Shown here piece by piece: positions 6,301 to 9,600 of a stretch of 9,600 nucleotides of DNA. Both the position numbers and the translations under genes were made by a program. Every line of letters begins with the position of its first letter. Positions within the stretch are counted from its first letter, which is position 1. This stretch comes from Opitutus sp. GAS368 (GTDB taxonomy: Bacteria; Verrucomicrobiota; Verrucomicrobiia; Opitutales; Opitutaceae): positions 1-9,600 of the forward strand of contig CAMAXB010000104.1 in the NCBI GenBank assembly GCA_945862035.1, read 5' to 3'. The notes under the pieces were generated by a model. That model had not been told where the DNA came from, searched no databases, and was given only the letters and a program-made list of their open reading frames with translations.

Positions 6301-8130
6301 ATGGACAAAAAGAACACGACCATTGGCGTCATCCTGCTCGTCGCCGCCTTCGCCAGCCTCTACTTCGGTGCCCAGATGGCCCCGGCCCCGTCGCCGGCGG
6401 CGCCTGAACTGGCTCCCCAAAACGCGCCCATGCCGACCGCCGGCAACGCCGCGCCCTCGCCGGGCACGGTGGGTGCGCCGGCCACCTCGCCGTCCGACGC
6501 GACCTTTGCGGCCGTCGTGCGCGACAATGCCGGAGCGACCGTCACCACGCTGGCCAACGACGTCATCGAGGTCCGCTTCACCGACTTTGGCGGCGCCATC
6601 CGTGATGTCGCGTTCCGCACCTACTCCGCTGAACAGAACCAGGCCGCACCCTACGTTTTCAACGAAGTCCATGCCGATCCGTTGCTGGGCTTCACCGATT
6701 TCCCCGGGCTCGACCGTTCCGCCCGTTACACGCTGGTCAGTGTCAGCGCCACCGAGGTGGTCTACCGTGCACTCTTTGAAAATCGCCTCGAGGTCACCCG
6801 CCGCTACACGGTCCGCGCTCCGGGCGACACCTCGGCCGATCCGTATCGCATCAGGCACGAGACCACGATCCGCAACCTCACCGACCTGTCCGCTCCGCTG
6901 CCGCGCGCGACCCTGAGCCTTGGCACGGCCTCGCTGGTCAACACCAACGACGTCGGCCAGTACCTCAATGCGGCGACCTACGACGGCGAGGACACCCACT
7001 TCACCGATCGCGGCGAACTCGAGGGTGGCGGCTTCCTCAGCTGGATCGGCATGCGCGATGGCGCGCCCAGACCGTTTGTTGACAAGCCCGGCGCGGTAAA
7101 CTGGGCCGCGGTGAAGAACCAGTTTTTCGCCAGCGTCTACACGCCCGTGGTCCCCGGCGTCGGCCTGGTGGCGCGCCGCGTCGAGCTCCCGCCCTTTCCC
7201 GGCAGCACGCGGCCCAACATCGGCCTGACCGCCGTGGCGCGCTTCGAGCTGCCCATCCTCGCGGCTGGCGCCTCCACGAGCCTGGAGGGCGAACTCTACG
7301 TTGGCCCCAAGGAGTACCGCCGCCTAGCCAAGTTCGAGCAGATGGAGGACCGCGTCATGCAGTACGACCGGTACTTCTTCAACCGCATGTTCTTCTCCGG
7401 CTATATCGCTCCGTTCATGAACACCCTCATGAACTGGACGCACGGCATGACCGGCAACTGGGGCGTGGCCATCATCCTGATGACGTTGATCCTCAAGATC
7501 GTCACGCTGCCCTTCACCCTCGCCGCCTCCCGCTCGGCCAAGCGCATGCAGAAGCTGCAACCGCTGATGCAGGCCGTGCGGGAGAAGCACAAGGACAACC
7601 CCCAGAAGCTCAATCAGGCCACGATCGAGCTCTTCAAGGAGCACAAGGTGAATCCGATGGGCGGCTGCCTGCCGGTACTCATCACCATCCCGCTCTTTGT
7701 CGGCTTCTTCACCATGCTGCAGGGCACCGCGGAACTTCGCTTCCAGGGCTTCCTCTGGGCCTTCGATCTCTCGGCCCCGGACACGGTGTTCCGCCTCTTC
7801 GGTCTGCCGCTGAACATCATGCCCCTGCTGATGGGAGCGACCATGGTCTACCAGATGAAACTGACGCCGATGGCGCCGGGTTCTGGCGACGCCGCCCAGA
7901 TGCAGGCGACCATGATGAAGATCATGCCGATCGTCTTCACCCTGATCTGCTATAATTTTGCCGCCGCCCTCGCGCTCTACTCGACCGTCAACGGCGTGTT
8001 TACGATCATCCAGCAGGTGCTCGTCAACAAGTTCACGAAGGACGAGCCGATCGCCTCCGAGACCGCCCCGGTCCGCACCGGCGGCAACCCGTGGAAGCCG
8101 GTCAAGAACGTCACGCCGAAGAAGAAGTGA
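6301..8130 (+). CDS. yidC: Membrane protein insertase YidC/Oxa1
   Basis: This inner membrane insertase folds and inserts membrane proteins, alone or with SecYEG. The 609 residues follow the Gram-negative plan: an N-terminal anchor (about 6-24), an Ala/Pro-rich linker (about 25-70), a large periplasmic beta domain to about 350, then the conserved core. Core landmarks are GNWGVAIILMTLILKIVTLPFT (385-406), NPMGGCLPVLITIPLF (451-466), a fourth segment near 502-520, a last hydrophobic region near 541-575 (MPIVFTLICYNFAAALALY), and a lysine-rich tail ending VTPKKK, which in the family can touch the ribosome. The hydrophilic-groove Arg (R366 in E. coli) appears to be Lys399, a conservative change. 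Its leader is pyrimidine-rich with no Shine-Dalgarno. It is last in the rpmH cluster; the jag and mnmE genes often found next are replaced here by a toxin-antitoxin pair. Confidence 0.97.
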   Translation: MDKKNTTIGVILLVAAFASLYFGAQMAPAPSPAAPELAPQNAPMPTAGNAAPSPGTVGAPATSPSDATFAAVVRDNAGATVTTLANDVIEVRFTDFGGAIRDVAFRTYSAEQNQAAPYVFNEVHADPLLGFTDFPGLDRSARYTLVSVSATEVVYRALFENRLEVTRRYTVRAPGDTSADPYRIRHETTIRNLTDLSAPLPRATLSLGTASLVNTNDVGQYLNAATYDGEDTHFTDRGELEGGGFLSWIGMRDGAPRPFVDKPGAVNWAAVKNQFFASVYTPVVPGVGLVARRVELPPFPGSTRPNIGLTAVARFELPILAAGASTSLEGELYVGPKEYRRLAKFEQMEDRVMQYDRYFFNRMFFSGYIAPFMNTLMNWTHGMTGNWGVAIILMTLILKIVTLPFTLAASRSAKRMQKLQPLMQAVREKHKDNPQKLNQATIELFKEHKVNPMGGCLPVLITIPLFVGFFTMLQGTAELRFQGFLWAFDLSAPDTVFRLFGLPLNIMPLLMGATMVYQMKLTPMAPGSGDAAQMQATMMKIMPIVFTLICYNFAAALALYSTVNGVFTIIQQVLVNKFTKDEPIASETAPVRTGGNPWKPVKNVTPKKK

Positions 8131-8131
8131 G

Positions 8132-8147
8132 ACGCCGCTGACGGCGT
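8132..8147 (+). terminator. Perfect hairpin directly after yidC
   Basis: ACGCCG (8132-8137) and CGGCGT (8142-8147) pair perfectly around a CTGA loop, starting 2 nt after the yidC stop. No T-run follows, so it is not a textbook intrinsic terminator; a 3'-end stabilising stem or factor-dependent stop is possible. The remainder to 8236 contains no gene. Confidence 0.4.
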
Positions 8148-8224
8148 GGCCTCGGCGGGGCGAACGGACTGGACGAAAAGACCCGAACTCCCCGCCACGG
8201 CTTGACTTGGCGGCATTTGAAAGT

Positions 8225-8229
8225 AGGTG
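8225..8229 (+). promoter_or_regulatory. Shine-Dalgarno (AGGTG) supporting the antitoxin GTG start
   Basis: AGGTG lies 7 nt before the GTG at 8237, an ideal spacing. It decides the short antitoxin start over the much longer in-frame opening that extends back into yidC. It is one of the few clear ribosome sites in the window. Confidence 0.55.
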
Positions 8230-8236
8230 TTTTTCT

Positions 8237-8485
8237 GTGAAAACTACGTACAGTGTCAGTGAGGCGCAGACCAATCTGCCCGCCCTGCTGCGTCGCGCCG
8301 AGAGCGGGCGGGTGGCGGCGATCCGTCGGCACAGCAAGACGGTCGCCTACGTGGTGGGCGCCGAGGAGTTTGGCGTGATGGTGGAGACGATGGAGATCCT
8401 CGCCAACCCGAAGGCGATGAAGGCGATTCGGGCGGCCGAGGCCGGGCGAGGCAGGTATCTGCCGGCTGAGCAGTTGGCGGAATGA
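8237..8485 (+). CDS. Antitoxin, Phd/YefM family
   Basis: This 82-residue protein should bind and neutralise the toxin encoded next to it and, with it, repress its own promoter. The N-terminal TYSVSEAQTNLPALLRRAESG (4-24) and VAAIRRHSKTVAYVVGAEEF (26-45) form the usual Phd/YefM DNA-binding fold, in which the strand-helix start 'SVSEAQTNLPALL' is the family hallmark. The C-terminal part (ETMEILANPKAMKAIRAAEAG, 50-70) is the region expected to wrap the toxin. The GTG start is supported by an AGGTG 7 nt upstream; the frame is open much further into yidC, but that part does not resemble the family. Its stop overlaps the toxin start (ATGA), the usual coupling in such modules. Confidence 0.9.
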   Translation: MKTTYSVSEAQTNLPALLRRAESGRVAAIRRHSKTVAYVVGAEEFGVMVETMEILANPKAMKAIRAAEAGRGRYLPAEQLAE

Positions 8486-8772
8486 CCTACCGCGTCGAGG
8501 TTTCGAGCCAGGTGCACGCGTTCCAGGCCGATTTGGGCCCGACGCATCGGCGGATGCTGAAGCAGGCCATCCTTGGGCTCGCGCAGGAACGGGGTGACAT
8601 CAAGGCCCTGATCGAGCGCCTTGAAGGATTCTTTCGGCTGAGCGTGGGCCCGTACCGGGTGATTTTTCGCTATCAGGAAGGACGGGTGATCCGCTGTGAA
8701 TTTGCCGAACGTCGGTCGCTTGTCTACGAGGTGTTCGAGCGGACCGTGCTCGATCGGCTTGAGCGGGAGTGA
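8482..8772 (+). CDS. Toxin, RelE/ParE superfamily
   Basis: This 96-residue basic protein is the partner of the Phd/YefM-like antitoxin. It shows the RelE/ParE layout: TYRVEVSSQVHAFQADL at the N-terminus, a helical middle, the strand LEGFFRLSVGPYRVIFRY (47-64), and a final RRSLVYEVFERT (77-88). Arg59, Arg77/78 and Tyr82 fall near the positions of the catalytic Arg and Tyr residues of RelE, which would favour mRNA cleavage on the ribosome, but ParE-type gyrase poisoning cannot be excluded by eye. The ATG overlaps the antitoxin stop by 4 nt. The pair follows yidC by about 106 nt on the same strand and looks complete and intact. Confidence 0.9.
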   Translation: MTYRVEVSSQVHAFQADLGPTHRRMLKQAILGLAQERGDIKALIERLEGFFRLSVGPYRVIFRYQEGRVIRCEFAERRSLVYEVFERTVLDRLERE

Positions 8773-8847
8773 GACCGGTCGCCTGCGCGGAGACCGTAGC
8801 GTGCAGGGTTGCGTTCGGTGAGGCCGTGGCTTCCGTCAGGGGCAGGA

Positions 8848-9288
8848 ATGCGCATCGCCGTCCTTGCTGACACCCACGACCGTTATCCTCCCCGGCTACC
8901 TGAGCTTCTCCGTGGCGCGGACGAAATCTGGCATTTGGGGGATGTGTGCCAGCCCGAGACCCTGGTGGAGTTCGAACAACTCGGTCGCCCGCTGCAGGTC
9001 GTGCTGGGCAACAACGACTGGCATCCGACCTGGCCGCTTGAGCTCACGCTCACCCGCGAGGGCGTGACCTGTCACCTCGTCCACATCCCCCCGCGGCGTG
9101 CGCCGTCGGGCGTCCAGCTGTTGCTCCATGGTCACACCCACGTCCCCCGCGATGACATCGATGTCCGCGGCGTGCGCTGGCTGAATCCCGGCTGCATTTC
9201 GTACGACAACCGCGGGGCCCCCGCGAGTTTCGCCTGGCTCACGCTCGAAAAGGGCCGCGTCGCCGGATGGAGAATCGTGAAATTGTGA
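8848..9288 (+). CDS. Metallophosphoesterase, MJ0936/YfcE type
   Basis: This 146-residue calcineurin-like phosphodiesterase/phosphatase is probably cytoplasmic and its substrate is unknown. Metal ligands visible in order are Asp8 and His10 (VLADTHD), Asp32 (LGDV), Asn55 (GNND), His79, and His96 and His98 (HGHTHVP), followed by LNPGCISYDN at 112-121, typical of the family end. The segment between His79 and the GHTH motif is short, and the usual THGH is VHIPP here, so the cap over the active site may differ. The ATG at 8848 starts right at the first beta strand and has AGGGG at 8838-8842 at good distance; a TTG at 8811-8809 region would add a 13-residue tail with no family match. It stands alone after the toxin gene (gap 75 nt). 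Confidence 0.9.
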   Translation: MRIAVLADTHDRYPPRLPELLRGADEIWHLGDVCQPETLVEFEQLGRPLQVVLGNNDWHPTWPLELTLTREGVTCHLVHIPPRRAPSGVQLLLHGHTHVPRDDIDVRGVRWLNPGCISYDNRGAPASFAWLTLEKGRVAGWRIVKL

Positions 9289-9307
9289 TCTATCCGACAT
9301 TCAGAAC

Positions 9308-9342
9308 TGAACCCTGACTTCTGACATCTGACCTCTGGTTCA
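9308..9342. repeat. Tandem 7-nt CTGACNT repeat with short inverted ends
   Basis: CTGACTT, CTGACAT and CTGACCT follow one another at 9314-9334, flanked by TGAACC (9308-9313) and GGTTCA (9337-9342), which are reverse complements. Related words (TTCAGAACTGA) lie just before. The element fills the gap after the phosphoesterase stop (9288). It resembles the other repeats of the window in style, short words in tandem plus inverted ends, but not in sequence. Confidence 0.6.
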
Positions 9343-9372
9343 ATCTGGCGCTGCGCGGCGGAATCCGTTTAG

Positions 9373-9392
9373 TCACCGCATCGCAACGGTGA
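9373..9392 (+). promoter_or_regulatory. Small stem enclosing the GTG start of the metallopeptidase gene
   Basis: TCACCG (9373-9378) and CGGTGA (9387-9392) pair perfectly around an 8-nt loop, and the right arm contains the putative GTG start codon (9389). If formed in mRNA it would hide the start. It may be chance. Confidence 0.25.
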
Positions 9393-9600
9393 GCGCGGAG
9401 AACCAAGCAGACCTTTTCGGGGTATTCGCCCCGGCGGCCGGGATCCACAAGGCCCCGCCGGCGGAGCCGCGGCCGGACATTGTGTTCGAGCGCAGCGCGC
9501 GGGCGCGCAACTACCGGCTGACGCTGCGGCGCGATGGGACCGCGGTCGCCATCATTCCCCTGCGGGGCAGCGAGCGCGAGGCTCGCGCCTTTGTCGCGCA
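9389..9600 (+). CDS. Probable YgjP-type (DUF45/M48-like) metallopeptidase, N-terminal 70 residues only
   Basis: The frame opens after a stop at 9329 and runs to the window edge. From the GTG at 9389 it encodes VSAENQADLFGVFAPAAG, a proline-rich linker, then FERSARARNYRLTLRRDG (33-50) and IIPLRGSEREARAFVA (54-69). This fits the N-terminal part of the YgjP-like family, whose members begin with an R-x-x-R-A-R strand, a D-G turn, a P-x-G segment and a helix ending in F[VIL]. The catalytic HExxH lies in the missing part, so the call rests on the N-terminus alone. The QADLF at residues 6-10 resembles a sliding-clamp binding motif. No Shine-Dalgarno is evident; a later GTG at 9482 is possible and would remove the motif. 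Confidence 0.6.
   Translation, partial: MSAENQADLFGVFAPAAGIHKAPPAEPRPDIVFERSARARNYRLTLRRDGTAVAIIPLRGSEREARAFVA

Noticed and set aside
8202..8229. TTGACT (8202) with TAGGTG (8224) as promoter of the toxin-antitoxin pair
   Set aside because: The -10 is poor and coincides with the likely Shine-Dalgarno, leaving almost no leader; position alone does not support it.
7958..8236. Upstream extension of the antitoxin frame into yidC
   Set aside because: The added residues are Ser/Arg-rich and unrelated to Phd/YefM; the GTG at 8237 has a well-placed AGGTG.
7324..8337. 337-codon open frame on the minus strand across yidC and the antitoxin
   Set aside because: Its product is a His/Arg/Leu-rich shadow of two well-supported plus-strand genes.

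Overview
The window looks like part of a chromosome from a high-GC member of the Verrucomicrobiota, most likely Opitutaceae. This is inferred from the compact high-GC genes, the rpmH-rnpA-yidD-yidC cluster, the form of its RnpA and YidC, and intergenic spacers filled with short tandem-word inverted repeats. No rRNA or marker tree is available here, so the taxonomic call is tentative. No rRNA, tRNA, CRISPR array, transposase or prophage gene was seen.

Left third (1-3656), all on the minus strand and read from right to left: metX (homoserine O-acyltransferase, methionine synthesis), then an RbsC-type sugar ABC permease, then an RbsB-type periplasmic sugar-binding protein. The binding protein runs off the left edge and lacks only its last codons. 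Its gene is easily missed because the frame is open at the edge, while long spurious frames cover it on the other strand. No ATPase gene lies with the permease inside the window. Two different inverted repeats sit in the two spacers of this set.

Middle (3657-8130): a divergent spacer framed by a perfect 18-bp inverted repeat leads to a Y-family translesion DNA polymerase on the plus strand. After a perfect 16-bp inverted repeat comes the conserved cluster rpmH (L34, only 45 codons), rnpA (RNase P protein), yidD and yidC (membrane protein insertase). These genes link ribosome production, tRNA 5' processing and membrane protein insertion. rnpA and yidD overlap by 8 nt. Most of their leaders lack a Shine-Dalgarno sequence.

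Right part (8131-9600), plus strand: a Phd/YefM-RelE/ParE toxin-antitoxin pair with a 4-nt overlap, an MJ0936/YfcE-type metallophosphoesterase, a fifth repeat element, and the N-terminus of a probable YgjP-type (M48-like) metallopeptidase. That last protein begins with a QADLF sequence resembling a beta-clamp binding motif.

The two points most worth following are (i) the five unrelated short repeat elements, each built from 7-14 nt words and four of them clear inverted repeats, that occupy nearly every larger intergenic gap; and (ii) the possible clamp-binding peptide on the metallopeptidase. All gaps between genes are under 300 bases and their contents are described in the entries.
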